From the NCBI RefSeq assembly GCF_000172795.2, contig NZ_CP020947.1, positions 313,001-377,000 on the forward strand: a stretch of 64,000 nt of DNA. Reading direction: 5' to 3'. Positions within the stretch are counted from its first letter, which is position 1, and every line of letters starts with the position of its first letter. The DNA comes from Rhizobium sp. CIAT894 (lineage in GTDB: Bacteria > Pseudomonadota > Alphaproteobacteria > Rhizobiales > Rhizobiaceae). The notes beneath the pieces were generated by a model that saw only the letters and a program-made list of their open reading frames with translations, was not told the DNA's origin and did not search any database. The position numbers and the translations under genes were made by a program. Of the stretch, positions 8,622 to 17,964 are shown in pieces.

Positions 8622-9545
8622 ATGCGGTTTTGGTATCCCCACCTGAAGGGAACAGCGGTCGCGCTGCTCCATCCCGTTGCCGGAGACCATATGCTGGACG
8701 ACGTCTTTTCCATTCCGACCAGGGCCTTGATCCGCCAGGGCGGGCGAGCTTGCTTTTTTCGTCTCGTCAATACGAGCCCCTTGTTGATACAGGTGCAATC
8801 GGGAACGAAGATCGTCATGGCGGATGACAGGCCTTTGCGCCTTGAGGCGGGCGCCTATGGCCTGCTGCCCGACTATAGGCCGCTGACGATGGAGAATATT
8901 CCAAAGGCGCCGCAAAAGTATCAGACCCTGGCGCTTCCTGTTCCCAGACAGCTTTTCGAGGAGACCTATCTCAGCATGAGATCGATCGCCGTTCCGTCGC
9001 GGCCTGTCCCGGCAAGCGCCTCGACCCTGCCGGAGGAAGCGGCGGCATTGTTTGATTATTGCTGTCAGCCCGGCAATCTGACGAGGCTTCCCGGCGTCAT
9101 TGCCAAGGCTCGTTTGATGGAGCTGATCACCTGGTTTGCGCTCAGTGGAGCGGTGCTGGGCCAACTCCAAAGTCCTCGGCTCGAGGATCGGCTAAGGCAG
9201 ATGATTGAAAGTGATACGGCCTTCGACTGGACGCTGGGGCATGCGGCGCGCTCGTTCAATATGAGTGAAGCGACGTTGAGGCGCAGGCTTGCCGGCGAGA
9301 ATAGCAGCTTCAGCGAGATCCTCAGCGACACCCGGATGAACCGAGCTCTGGCGCTCGTCCAGACGACAACATTGCCGATGGCGCAGGTTGCGCTTGAGGT
9401 CGGTTATGATTCGCCGTCGCAATTCTCAGCCCGCTTCAAGGAGCGCTTTGGCGTCAGTCCGCGCCACGTGCGGAGCGGGCCTGAGAATTTTGAGCGGATC
9501 GGGGCAGAAGTTGAGCAGAGCGGGGCAGATATGCTCGCCCGCTGA
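8622..9545 (+). CDS. AraC-family transcriptional regulator
   Basis: A 307-residue protein with an N-terminal sensing domain and a C-terminal double helix-turn-helix from about 205 on. The second HTH has the diagnostic VALEVGYDSPSQFSARFKER followed by FGVSPRHVR. Start choice is uncertain: the ATG at 8622 has only AAGG upstream, while an ATG at 8690 has GGAG five bases before it. The PEBP-like gene lies 38 bases downstream on the same strand, so it is the obvious candidate target or co-transcribed partner. Confidence 0.88.
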   Translation: MRFWYPHLKGTAVALLHPVAGDHMLDDVFSIPTRALIRQGGRACFFRLVNTSPLLIQVQSGTKIVMADDRPLRLEAGAYGLLPDYRPLTMENIPKAPQKYQTLALPVPRQLFEETYLSMRSIAVPSRPVPASASTLPEEAAALFDYCCQPGNLTRLPGVIAKARLMELITWFALSGAVLGQLQSPRLEDRLRQMIESDTAFDWTLGHAARSFNMSEATLRRRLAGENSSFSEILSDTRMNRALALVQTTTLPMAQVALEVGYDSPSQFSARFKERFGVSPRHVRSGPENFERIGAEVEQSGADMLAR

Positions 9546-9583
9546 CGATAGGTCTCCTGCATCGTCAACCGCAGGAAAACAAC

Positions 9584-10129
9584 ATGCGTCTCATAACAGC
9601 AGCCCTTCTCGCCGCGTCCGTCTTCGGCGCCACCGCCGCTCAGGCCGAAATGAAGCTTGCCTCGAAGGATTTGACCGCCGGCAAGGTCATGGCCGATGCG
9701 CAGGTCTTCAACAGCTTCGGCTGCTCGGGCAAGAATATTTCCCCGGAACTGGTGTGGTCCGGCGCTCCGGAGGGTACCAAGAGCTTCGCCATCATGGCTT
9801 ACGATCCGGACGCCCCGACCGGCTCCGGCTGGTGGCATTGGTCGGTGTTCAACATTCCTGCAGACGCTTCGAAGATCGCCACCGGCGCAAGCGGTGACAA
9901 GAAGCTTCCGGCAGGCGCCGTGGAAGGTCACACCGATTTCGGCACGTCGGGATATGGCGGCGCATGCCCGCCGGCCGGCGATGCGCCGCACCACTACCAG
10001 TTCACCGTCTACGCACTCAAGGTCGACAAACTGCCGCTTCCCGATACCGCGCCGGGCGCCATGGTCGGCTTCTATGTCAGGGCAAATACGCTCGACAAGG
10101 CCTCCCTTGAAGTCACCTATGGGCGCTGA
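9584..10129 (+). CDS. YbhB/YbcL-family Raf-kinase-inhibitor-like (PEBP) protein, exported
   Basis: A 181-residue phosphatidylethanolamine-binding-fold protein with an N-terminal signal peptide ending near AAQA-E. PEBP hallmarks are AYDPDAPTGSGWWHW and the later segment GYGGACPPAGDAPHHYQF, which form the anion-binding pocket. The start has AGGA nine bases upstream. Bacterial members are periplasmic or cytosolic proteins of unclear role. The location just after the AraC gene suggests regulation by it. Confidence 0.85.
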   Translation: MRLITAALLAASVFGATAAQAEMKLASKDLTAGKVMADAQVFNSFGCSGKNISPELVWSGAPEGTKSFAIMAYDPDAPTGSGWWHWSVFNIPADASKIATGASGDKKLPAGAVEGHTDFGTSGYGGACPPAGDAPHHYQFTVYALKVDKLPLPDTAPGAMVGFYVRANTLDKASLEVTYGR

Positions 10130-10254
10130 AGCCGGCTAAGGATCCCAATATGCATGAGGAAGGCCGGCCGTGGTGACTGAACCTCGGCCGGCCCACGTGC
10201 TGAGGCAAGCGCAGGCACTCAAGAGAGCCTCGTCCTGAACCTTCGCAGACGTGT

Positions 10255-10880
10255 TCATACCGGCCGATAGATCTGCGCCACCGCACCGCCGGGAAAGGCC
10301 TTCGAGCTCATCAGCTTGAGAGGCTGTGGCGCGCTAAGTTCGGAAAACAACGGCAGGCCCTTGCCGAGCGCCACTGGGGTCACGATCAGGGCGAACTGGT
10401 CGACCAGTCCCAGGGCGACCAGGCTGCGAGCGAAGCTCACGCCGCCATGGGCGATGATCGGCTTGCCCTCCTCGGCTTTCAGCGCCGCGATTCCTCGGCA
10501 GGGTCGCCGCTCGCTACATAGGCTTTAGCCCAGCTCTCCGCGCCGGGCTGCGGCTCCGCCGACTGTCCATTCCCCGCCTTGGCGCCGAGGTCGTCGAGCG
10601 CCACCTTCGCCTTCCCAAGAATATCAGCCCCCTGCCGCGAGAAGACCGCCTTGGGAATCTGGTTCATCGGCGGCGCGAACGCCATGGTGGAGGTCGGCCA
10701 GAAGGGAGCCATGGCGAGAAAGCTGCGGCTGCCCATGATGTGGAGGCTTGCGTTCCAAATATAGTCTACGGCCCAGGCCTTCGCCTCTTGATCGGCGCCG
10801 AACATCCATGTGTTTCGGCCATCCAGATCGCTGACGAAGCCGTCGACCGATATGGACATTTTCAGGATCAGGTCTCTCAC
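10255..10880 (-). pseudogene. Dihydrofolate reductase/RibD C-terminal-family gene, frameshifted
   Basis: Two adjacent frames together make one DHFR-like (RibD_C) protein. The N-terminal part begins at a GTG at 10880, preceded by GAGGAG, and reads RDLILKMSISVDGF. It runs to about 10491 and then hits a TGA. The C-terminal part continues in another frame with AALKAEEGKPIIAHGG and SFARSLVALGLVDQF. Restoring one A in the short A-run at 10491-10492 (minus-strand GAGGAA to GAGGAAA) joins them exactly. It is either a recent inactivating deletion or a homopolymer sequencing error. A paralogous intact gene follows at 11003. Confidence 0.8.
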
Positions 10881-11002
10881 GGCGTTCTCCTCTTTGGGTG
10901 TTAACCCAAGGACGGGTGGCGCCGACAAGATCCGACATCGGCGATCACGTCTGGCCGTGTGCCTTCCGTCTTCATCGGCAAGTTTACTTGCGACTCCTGA
11001 AA

Positions 11003-11533
11003 TTAGGCAGGAACATAGGTCAGTTTGATCACATTCTCGTCGACCCGATCATGGCTCACAAGGCGCAGCGGCGGTCGGGGTCCTGCGAAATAGGGTTTAC
11101 CGTGACCAAGCACGACGGGATGCAGGTAGATGTGATACTCGTCGATCAGGCCGAGTTCGGTAAGGCTTTGTGCCATGTCTGGGCCGGCAACTTCGATCTC
11201 CCCATCGCGCTCGGCCTTCAACGCGCGGATCGTGCCCTCGAGATCATCCCCAACAAGGCTGGCGTTGGGGCCGACCGACGTCAACGAGCGCGAGACCACC
11301 CATTTGGGCTGGTTCCGCCACGCCGCTGCGAAGGCCTGTTTCTCTGCATCCCATTCGGGATGATCGTCATCCCAATAGCGCATGACCTCATATATTCGCC
11401 GGCCATAGACGCTGCCTGCCTGCCTCTGAGCCGCCTCGATGAAGTGGCGGAAGAGAGTGGGACTTGGCGCAAACCTCGTATGGTCGACGTAGCCGTCCAG
11501 CGACTGGTTCATCCCGAAGACGAGCTTAGCCAT
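11003..11533 (-). CDS. Dihydrofolate reductase-family protein (RibD C-terminal type)
   Basis: A 176-residue protein starting MAKLVFGMNQSLDGYVD, with the family blocks YGRRIYEVM, GDDLEGTIRALKAE, and the closing DEYHIYLHPVVLGHGKPYF. The ATG at 11533 is chosen over 11560 because GGAAG precedes it. These stand-alone proteins share the DHFR fold with the riboflavin reductase domain of RibD but are usually not the folate or riboflavin enzyme; their substrates are unknown. A frameshifted paralogue lies immediately downstream on the same strand. Confidence 0.85.
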   Translation of the reverse strand: MAKLVFGMNQSLDGYVDHTRFAPSPTLFRHFIEAAQRQAGSVYGRRIYEVMRYWDDDHPEWDAEKQAFAAAWRNQPKWVVSRSLTSVGPNASLVGDDLEGTIRALKAERDGEIEVAGPDMAQSLTELGLIDEYHIYLHPVVLGHGKPYFAGPRPPLRLVSHDRVDENVIKLTYVPA

Positions 11534-11716
11534 ACCAGCTTCCTTTCTTGAACGGGGCATCTGCGTGAGTTCGGCTGCGCAGCGATAGGAAAAGGCTAGA
11601 TCAACTGATTTTAAATTGTAATTGGTTTTGAGCTGGGCGCGAATACCTGCCGAACGGATAGCCGCAGGCGTTTCGTTAAGTATCGATCCGCTTGCATCAG
11701 CGGATGCACCGGCAAC

Positions 11717-12031
11717 TCAGCCCCACTTCATTTCGCCTTTGGCGACCTTCGAGCCGATATCGAGGGCGATACCCATGCCGAGGCCGGGGAAACGGGCTTC
11801 CATGGCCGCTTTCAGCGCGGCGGCGTCCGGGGCCTTGGCCGGCTCTTCCTCGAAGGCGAGGAGATAGACCTTGGTGTGGGCGACGCCGGAGAGGTCGGTC
11901 GCCGCCTCGGGCGCGAGGTGCCCGGGCACCACGACGTCTATCGCGACTGGCTTCCGGCGAGCGGCGAGGAAGCACGCGATTTCCCGATCTATTGCCAGCG
12001 GCTGAGCTTCTTCCCGGAGGTGCCGGAACAT
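11717..12031 (-). CDS. Hypothetical protein, unrecognised
   Basis: A 104-residue open frame with no family I recognise. The second half (ARFPGLGMGIALDIGSKVAKGEMKWG) has amphipathic, protein-like composition, whereas the first 30 residues are less convincing and no ribosome-binding site is visible at 12031. A later start is possible. It lies downstream of rpiB on the same strand with a gap of about 150 bases. No signal peptide or membrane segment is seen. Confidence 0.4.
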   Translation of the reverse strand: MFRHLREEAQPLAIDREIACFLAARRKPVAIDVVVPGHLAPEAATDLSGVAHTKVYLLAFEEEPAKAPDAAALKAAMEARFPGLGMGIALDIGSKVAKGEMKWG

Positions 12032-12185
12032 GAGGCGGTGGCCGACTGTTTCTGCCGCTGAAATAGCGCACGTTGACGGTGGCTTGTCCTCTCTGAGCTG
12101 GAAGTGGGCAGGCTCTTGTCCACTCCAGACCGGCCAGGAACTTGGCTCCTGAAACCATCTTCTCCCGACGAAGAAGAAAGCGGCG

Positions 12186-12635
12186 CTAGCTTTCCAGCGC
12201 CTCGATCATCTCCACCCGCGTCGCATGCCGGCCGCCCTCGAACTGGGCGGACAGGAACGCATCGACGATATCGAGCGCCAGACCTTGGCCCACCACGCGC
12301 ACGCCGATCGACAGCATATTGGCGTCGTTGTGCTGGCGGATCATGCGGGCTGAGAATGTGTCGCTGCAGACCCCGCAGCGGATGCCCTTGACCTTGTTCG
12401 CTGCCATCATGATGCCCTGGCCGGTGCCGCACAGGATGATACCGAACCGGCAATCGCCGGAGGCGACGAGCCGCGCTGCCGCTTCGCCGTTCTTGGGATA
12501 GGGTGTGCTCTCCGCCGTCATCGGTCCGATGTCGACGACGGTCCAGCCACGCGCCGCGATATGGGCGGCAATGGCCTGTCGGAGCTCAACGGCGGCGTGG
12601 TCGCTGGAGAGGACGATGCGGTTGCTGGCAGTCAT
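12186..12635 (-). CDS. rpiB: Ribose-5-phosphate isomerase B-family (RpiB/LacAB) sugar-phosphate isomerase
   Basis: A 149-residue RpiB/LacA/LacB-fold enzyme. The N-terminal SSDHAAVELR carries the phosphate-binding Asp-His pair, and FGIILCGTGQGIMMAANK contains the catalytic cysteine and the glycine-rich anion hole. RpiB interconverts ribose 5-phosphate and ribulose 5-phosphate in the cytosol. In rhizobia, close relatives can act on other aldose phosphates such as erythrose 4-phosphate, so the exact substrate is not certain. It sits just downstream of guaA on the same strand. Confidence 0.85.
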   Translation of the reverse strand: MTASNRIVLSSDHAAVELRQAIAAHIAARGWTVVDIGPMTAESTPYPKNGEAAARLVASGDCRFGIILCGTGQGIMMAANKVKGIRCGVCSDTFSARMIRQHNDANMLSIGVRVVGQGLALDIVDAFLSAQFEGGRHATRVEMIEALES

Positions 12636-12692
12636 GAAGAAGTCGTCCCGTTTCCCGAAGAAATTTGGCGGAGGAGGGGATCAACTCACCCC

Positions 12693-14255
12693 TCACTCCC
12701 ACTCGATCGTACCTGGCGGCTTCGACGTGACGTCGTAAACCACCCGGTTGATGCCGCGCACCTCGTTGATGATGCGGGTTGCGGCGCGGCCGAGGAATTC
12801 CATGTCGTAGTGATAGAAATCCGCCGTCATGCCGTCGACCGAGGTGACGGCGCGCAGCGCGCAGACGAATTCATAGGTGCGTCCGTCGCCCATGACGCCG
12901 ACGGTCTGCACGGGCAGCAGCACGGCGAAGGCCTGCCAGATGGCGTCGTAAAGGCCGGCCTTGCGGATTTCGTCGAGATAGATCGCATCGGCTTCACGCA
13001 GGATCTCGAGCTTTTCGCGGGTGATGCCGCCGGGGCAGCGGATCGCAAGGCCCGGACCCGGGAAGGGATGGCGGCCGATGAAGCTGTCGGGCAGGCCGAG
13101 TTCGCGGCCGAGCGCGCGCACCTCGTCCTTGAAGAGTTCGCGCAGCGGCTCGACGAGCTGCATCTTCATGCGCTCCGGCAGGCCGCCGACATTGTGGTGC
13201 GATTTGATCGTCACCGACGGGCCGCCGGTGAAGGAAACGCTTTCGATCACGTCGGGATAGAGCGTGCCCTGGCCGAGGAAATCGGCGCCGCCGAGTTTCT
13301 TCGCCTCGTCCTCGAAGGTTTCGATGAACAGCCGGCCGATGATCTTGCGCTTGGTTTCCGGGTCGGAAACGCCTTCGAGCTCGCCGATGAAACGGTCGGA
13401 GGCGTCGACATGCAGCAGATGCAGATTGTAGTGCTCGCGGAACATGGCAACGACGTTGGCCGCCTCGTCCTTGCGCATCAGCCCGTGGTCGACGAGGATG
13501 CAGGTCAGCTGATCGCCGACCGCCTCGTGGATCAGCAGTGCTGCGACCGAACTGTCGACGCCGCCCGAAAGCGCGCAGATGACGCGCTTGTCGCCCACCT
13601 GCTTGCGGATCTCGTCGACCACCTTCTGGCGGTAGGCCGACATGGACCAGTCGCCCTTGATGCCGGCGACGTTGTGAATGAAGTTGCCGATCAGCTTGGC
13701 GCCGTCGGGCGTATGCACGACTTCCGGGTGGAACTGCACGCCGTAATATTTGCGCGTCTCGTCGGCGATGAAGGCGTAGGGCGCGTTGGAAGAGGTGGCG
13801 ACCACCTCGAAACCTTCGGGCAGCGCCGTGACGCGGTCGCCATGGCTCATCCAGACCTGGTGGCGCGAGCCGGAGGACCAGAGGCCCTCGAACAGCTGGC
13901 AGTCCTTGTCGACTTCGAGGAAGGCGCGGCCGAATTCGCGGTGATGGCCGCTTTCGACCTTGCCGCCGAGCTGCATGCACATCGTTTGCTGGCCGTAGCA
14001 GATGCCGAAGACCGGCAGGCCGCTGTCGAAGATGATTTGGGGCGCCCGCGGCGATCCCTCGTCCACCGTCGAAGCCGGGCTGCCGGACAGGATCACGGCT
14101 TTCGGCTGCAGGCGCTTGAAGCCCTCTTCGGCCGATTGAAAGGGAACGATTTCGCAATAGACGCCGGCCTCACGCACGCGCCGTGCGATGAGCTGGGTCA
14201 CCTGGCTGCCGAAATCGACGATGAGAACGGAGTCGGGATGTGCTGTCTGGGTCAT
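12693..14255 (-). CDS. guaA: GMP synthase (glutamine-hydrolysing)
   Basis: A full-length 520-residue GuaA that converts XMP to GMP with ATP and glutamine. The N-terminal class I glutamine amidotransferase domain has its nucleophile C86 in FGICYGQQ and the QFHPEV histidine. The ATP-pyrophosphatase domain carries the PP-loop SGGVDSS, and the C-terminal dimerisation domain ends KPPGTIEWE. It is a housekeeping gene of purine synthesis. Nothing odd is visible; about 57 bases separate it from rpiB. Confidence 0.97.
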   Translation of the reverse strand: MTQTAHPDSVLIVDFGSQVTQLIARRVREAGVYCEIVPFQSAEEGFKRLQPKAVILSGSPASTVDEGSPRAPQIIFDSGLPVFGICYGQQTMCMQLGGKVESGHHREFGRAFLEVDKDCQLFEGLWSSGSRHQVWMSHGDRVTALPEGFEVVATSSNAPYAFIADETRKYYGVQFHPEVVHTPDGAKLIGNFIHNVAGIKGDWSMSAYRQKVVDEIRKQVGDKRVICALSGGVDSSVAALLIHEAVGDQLTCILVDHGLMRKDEAANVVAMFREHYNLHLLHVDASDRFIGELEGVSDPETKRKIIGRLFIETFEDEAKKLGGADFLGQGTLYPDVIESVSFTGGPSVTIKSHHNVGGLPERMKMQLVEPLRELFKDEVRALGRELGLPDSFIGRHPFPGPGLAIRCPGGITREKLEILREADAIYLDEIRKAGLYDAIWQAFAVLLPVQTVGVMGDGRTYEFVCALRAVTSVDGMTADFYHYDMEFLGRAATRIINEVRGINRVVYDVTSKPPGTIEWE

Positions 14256-14372
14256 GGCGAGGCTTTAATGAAAAGCGCTTCGCCTGGCAATCCGGGAAAT
14301 CGGCGGCGTCGGGTTTTTATTGTTCCGATTGTCCCTCGCGCGCCTGAAAGGACGTGCGGCGGCATCGAGGGT

Positions 14373-15011
14373 TCAGAACCAGAAAACCCCGTCCTCCAGC
14401 GCCGTGAACAGGCTGTCGACGCTGTAGGAGAGCTTGCGGTCGACGATGTGCAGATACTCGGTCCAGCCGGAAATATGCTGCAGCTCGACCGCGCCGTCGG
14501 AAATGCCGCGAAGGCCGATCAGCGGCAGCTTATAGCCCTGGCAGGCGCGCAGCACCGCAAAGGTCTCCATATCGACCATGTCGGCGTCGATATTGCTATA
14601 GGCCGCACCTGAGATGACGTTGCCGCCGGTGGAAAGGCTGGCTTCGGCAATGCCCGGAATGCGCAGCGGCAGCTCGATCACCGCCGGCAGGTCGAGGAAG
14701 GGTGTGCGGCCCTTTTCGAAGCCGAGCGGCGAGGCGTCCATGTCGCGGTAGGAAACCGAGGTCACCTGATAGATTTCCGTCTGCTCCAGCTTTGCCGAGC
14801 CGGCCGAGCCGAGGGAAACGACGAGATCGGGCAGATCGTCGGCCGCATCGAGACGCGCCAGCGTCTTAGTCAGCACAACAGCTGCCTCGACCGGGCCGAC
14901 GCCGGTCATCAAGGGTTCGATGCGCGAACGCAGGAAGGGACCGTATTCGGCCTCGGCCGCCATGACGAAAAGGATGGATTTCCCTGCGACCGATTTCAGT
15001 TCGAACTTCAT
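14373..15011 (-). CDS. 5'-methylthioadenosine/S-adenosylhomocysteine nucleosidase-family protein
   Basis: A 212-residue purine nucleoside phosphorylase-fold protein. The glycine-rich LVVSLGSAGSAKLEQ and the ribose-binding segment DADMVDMETFAVLRAC (M-E pair) are typical of MTA/SAH nucleosidases, which cleave these by-products to adenine and a thio-ribose. The catalytic Asp region reads IGLRGISDGA. The ATG overlaps the TGA of the upstream thioesterase gene, indicating translational coupling. Assignment to MtnN rather than another nucleosidase is probable, not proven. Confidence 0.85.
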   Translation of the reverse strand: MKFELKSVAGKSILFVMAAEAEYGPFLRSRIEPLMTGVGPVEAAVVLTKTLARLDAADDLPDLVVSLGSAGSAKLEQTEIYQVTSVSYRDMDASPLGFEKGRTPFLDLPAVIELPLRIPGIAEASLSTGGNVISGAAYSNIDADMVDMETFAVLRACQGYKLPLIGLRGISDGAVELQHISGWTEYLHIVDRKLSYSVDSLFTALEDGVFWF

Positions 15012-15457
15012 CCCGTAATTCCTTCCCTACCGCGGATCACCATCATAGTTCCGGTCATGGAGGCGATGAGTTTCGCCGGCCCGTCGCTGATCGCGTAGCC
15101 TCGCCCGTCGGCGACGATAATGGTGGAGCCGGGTTTGGTGATTTCCCCGCGAAACAGGAAACGATCGCCACGCCCCGGCGACATGAGATTGACCTTGAAC
15201 TCGATCGTCAGGATCGAGGCTTCGGGGTCGATGACGCTGTAGGCCGCAAAACCGCAGGCCGAATCGAGCGCGGCGGAAATGATGCCCGCATGCAGGATGC
15301 CGTGCTGCTGTGTCAGTTTGACGTCGAAGGGGAGCTCGATCTCGACGACGCCGTGTTCGACACGTGTCAGTTCCGCGCCGATCGTCTCCATCGCCGCCTG
15401 CCGCGCAAAATTACGGCGGATTCGCGCGCGGAAATCGCCCCTGTCAGTCTCGCTCAT
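15008..15457 (-). CDS. PaaI-family hot-dog thioesterase
   Basis: A 149-residue hot-dog-fold protein with the PaaI pattern QQHGILHAGIISAALDSACGFAA, where the HGxxxxG/H and the following acidic residue make the acyl-CoA thioesterase site, and IEFKVNLMSPGRGDRF. The ATG at 15457 is used rather than an extended in-frame start at 15517 because the family N-terminus begins there. Its stop overlaps the start of the nucleosidase gene by four bases. The natural acyl-CoA is unknown. Confidence 0.85.
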   Translation of the reverse strand: MSETDRGDFRARIRRNFARQAAMETIGAELTRVEHGVVEIELPFDVKLTQQHGILHAGIISAALDSACGFAAYSVIDPEASILTIEFKVNLMSPGRGDRFLFRGEITKPGSTIIVADGRGYAISDGPAKLIASMTGTMMVIRGREGITG

Positions 15458-15648
15458 GTCTGCCCCTCTTGCAGCGGCGAAAGTGGCATGGCGGGCCGGA
15501 TTCGACAAGCTGCACATTGCCGAAATCGGTCTGGGCGGCGGCGGAAAGCGCGCGGCGTGTCGCCCAGGCCACCTTTCGACTTTCGATCGCTGTGCAAGCC
15601 GGTGCGAAGACGATTGCAGCTTCGCGCTCAGCGGGTATTCTCCGCGTT

Positions 15649-15778
15649 AAAGCGCATCGCGATCTTTCAGATTCGCTCCTCGCGCTTTAGGTCTTTGTTT
15701 TACGCATGTCGTTGCGGCAAAAGCGCTTCGCGCTTTGCCTGGCAAAACCGCTGCACACTTTTGCGCGACATGCTCTGG
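15649..15778. repeat. Rhizobial intergenic mosaic repeat, long form
   Basis: A GC-rich element starting AAAGCGCATCGCGATC and ending near TGCGCGACATGCTCTGG, with internal short inverted repeats (AAGCGCTTCGCGCTT). I recognise this type as a common intergenic repeat in Rhizobium and relatives. A shortened copy in the opposite orientation lies at 55230-55276. It occupies the gap before the DUF2252 gene. Confidence 0.7.
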
Positions 15779-15804
15779 ATCTTGAAACGACGGAGCGCCG
15801 GCGG

Positions 15805-16881
15805 ATGACGACGATATCGCAATCGGTGCGGAATTTCGAGAGCTGGCTGGCCGGCGAACTCGATGGCGATCTCGTCGAGGACGATCTCCGCGAGAAGCAC
15901 GAGAAGATGCGCAGCGACGATTTCGTCTTCCTGCGCGCCACCTATTGGCGCTGGTGCGAAATCATTCTCGATATCCGCCCGGAGCTCGCAGGCGCGCCCG
16001 AGGTGCTGGCGATCGGCGATACGCATCTGGAGAATTTCGGCACCTGGCGCGATGCCGAGGGCCGGCTCGTCTGGGGCGTCAATGATTTCGACGATGCGGC
16101 TGTCATGCCTTATGCGCTGGATCTCGTTCGCCTTGCGGCAAGCGCCATCCTGGCCCGGGGCGGCGACGGCCCCTCGGTCCGGATGATCGGCGAACTGATC
16201 CTCGGCGGCTATCGCCGGGGCCTTGAAAATCCGCTGCCTGTGATCCTCGAACGCGATCACAAATGGCTGCGCAAGGCGCTGATGCTGCCGAATTCCGAAC
16301 GTCGGGAATTCTGGGAAAAATACGAGATGTTGACGCCGGGCAAGACCGAGGCGCCCGCCGCCTACACAAAGGCGCTCGCCGATGCACTGCCGCCCGGCTC
16401 AGGACCCTTCGTGGCCAAGCCACGCAGCGCCGGCACCGGCAGCCTTGGCCGGCCGCGTTTCGTCGCTTACGCCGAATGGCGGGGCGGCCCGGTGCTGCGC
16501 GAGGCGAAGGCGCTGCTGCCCTCGGCCTGGTCGCTTCGCCACAGGCCGCAGGACGTGGCGATCCACGCGGGCGAAATTGCCGGCGGGCGGGCGCGCTCAA
16601 CCGATCCCCATTATGGCGTCTCCGGCCGTATTCTCGTGCGCCGGCTTTCGCCGAACAGCCGCAAGATCGAGATCGACAAGCACCCGGAGGTCCTGCTTTC
16701 GCCGACGATGCTCGATCTGATGGGCTTCGAGATCGCCAATTGCCATTCCGACGATGCGTCGGCGGCAGCCGCGATCCTGCAGGACTTGCAGGCCAGGGGA
16801 CCTGAATGGCTGCATGAGGCGGCAAGGGCCGCCGCATCAAGCGTCAGTGCCGAGCAGAAGGCCTATGCGCGCGGCCGTTAA
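15805..16881 (+). CDS. DUF2252-family protein
   Basis: A 358-residue protein of the DUF2252 family, which has a kinase-like fold. The block IGDTHLENFGTW, the following NDFDDAAVMPYALDLVRLA and the late VLVRRLSPN segment correspond to its conserved motifs (His/Asn and Asp-Asp positions like those of aminoglycoside-phosphotransferase-type kinases). The start at 15805 is preferred because the in-frame extension to 15706 is repeat DNA; GGAG lies 11 bases before it. The substrate is unknown. Its stop overlaps the stop of the convergent DUF1513 gene. Confidence 0.82.
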   Translation: MTTISQSVRNFESWLAGELDGDLVEDDLREKHEKMRSDDFVFLRATYWRWCEIILDIRPELAGAPEVLAIGDTHLENFGTWRDAEGRLVWGVNDFDDAAVMPYALDLVRLAASAILARGGDGPSVRMIGELILGGYRRGLENPLPVILERDHKWLRKALMLPNSERREFWEKYEMLTPGKTEAPAAYTKALADALPPGSGPFVAKPRSAGTGSLGRPRFVAYAEWRGGPVLREAKALLPSAWSLRHRPQDVAIHAGEIAGGRARSTDPHYGVSGRILVRRLSPNSRKIEIDKHPEVLLSPTMLDLMGFEIANCHSDDASAAAAILQDLQARGPEWLHEAARAAASSVSAEQKAYARGR

Positions 16882-17960
16882 GTGATCCGCACGATGTGCT
16901 GGTCCCAGGCGACATCGCTGCGGGTGGAGAGGAAATCGCCGTCATAGGAGGAAACGGCAAAGCCGCTTCTTGCCGGCGCGATGCCCGCGGCATCCGGGAT
17001 GGTCGTCTCGGCCAGCACCTTGCCCGACCTCGCATCGATGGTCACCGAGGCGCCGCCTTTCGGCGACGTTACGCCGACGCGGCCTTCGCTGCGGTTGACG
17101 GCGATTGCGCCGACGTAATTGGCAAGCCTGCGCGTCGTCTCTTCCGGCAGGTCGATGAAGGACAGATCCTCTCCCTTGGCGAAATGGCCGACAAGCGGCG
17201 GCAGGTCCTTGCGGTGGCCTTCGTACTGGCAGGCAAACCAGATGCGGCCCTTATCGTCGAGATCGACATGGCGGGTGGAGAGTTGGGCCCATTGCGCCGG
17301 CAGCATGTGTTTTTCGACCAGTGCCCCGGTCGCCGCATCGATCAGCGCCAGCGACGGCTGCATCGCCCCGAGATTGAGCTTGGTGCGGCCGAAATCCGGA
17401 TGTGTCTCGATGCCGCCATTGGCGACGATCAAAAGGCGTCCGTCGTCGGAAACCGTCATGTCGTGCGGACCGATGCCGTAGGTTTCGAATTCGCCGATGC
17501 GGCTGAAGCGGTCGGTGGCGTCGTAGAGGCCGATCATGCCGCGATTGCCGTCGAAGTCGTTCTCGCTGGCGTAGAGCACGCGGCCGTCGGGGGAAAAGGC
17601 GCCATGGCCGTAGAAATGCCGGCCCTCCGCAGAACTGATGACGATCGGTTCGCGCTTATTGCGAGCATCGAAAATCATCGCATAGGTGCCGGGTCGGCGG
17701 GCGAAGGCGACGGTCATGCCGGTGATCGCACTGAAGGCCATGCCGTGCGCCCGGGCCGGAAGTGCCACCTGATCGACGACCTCGCCGCGCTCCGTCACGG
17801 TCGCAACCGCATAGGAGCCGTCGGCGGCACGAATGCCCGAAGCATAGACCGCATCGGCCTGCTCCAGGGCCAGAAGCGACTTTGGCGTCAAGGCCGCAAG
17901 GAAGCCGATCCCGGCCGCCTTGACGAAGCTGCGTCGATCGATTGCGGCACTTCGTATCAT
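16878..17960 (-). CDS. DUF1513-family exported beta-propeller-like protein
   Basis: About 360 residues, beginning with a twin-arginine signal (DRRSFVKAAGIGFLAAL) and followed by repeated beta-propeller-like blades such as GPHDMTVSDDGRLLIVANGG and HGAFSPDGRVLYASEND. It is exported, probably folded, by the Tat route. The start at 17960 has GGAG nine bases upstream; 17975 is possible. It is the last gene of the imelysin/di-heme operon, a conserved association with iron-regulated periplasmic proteins. A role in iron or copper handling is inferred from context only. Confidence 0.85.
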   Translation of the reverse strand: MIRSAAIDRRSFVKAAGIGFLAALTPKSLLALEQADAVYASGIRAADGSYAVATVTERGEVVDQVALPARAHGMAFSAITGMTVAFARRPGTYAMIFDARNKREPIVISSAEGRHFYGHGAFSPDGRVLYASENDFDGNRGMIGLYDATDRFSRIGEFETYGIGPHDMTVSDDGRLLIVANGGIETHPDFGRTKLNLGAMQPSLALIDAATGALVEKHMLPAQWAQLSTRHVDLDDKGRIWFACQYEGHRKDLPPLVGHFAKGEDLSFIDLPEETTRRLANYVGAIAVNRSEGRVGVTSPKGGASVTIDARSGKVLAETTIPDAAGIAPARSGFAVSSYDGDFLSTRSDVAWDQHIVRIT

Positions 17961-17964
17961 CGCT

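Noticed and set aside
12561..14612. 683-codon ORF antisense to guaA
   Set aside because: A GC-rich shadow of guaA and mtnN; the guaA motifs on the other strand are decisive.
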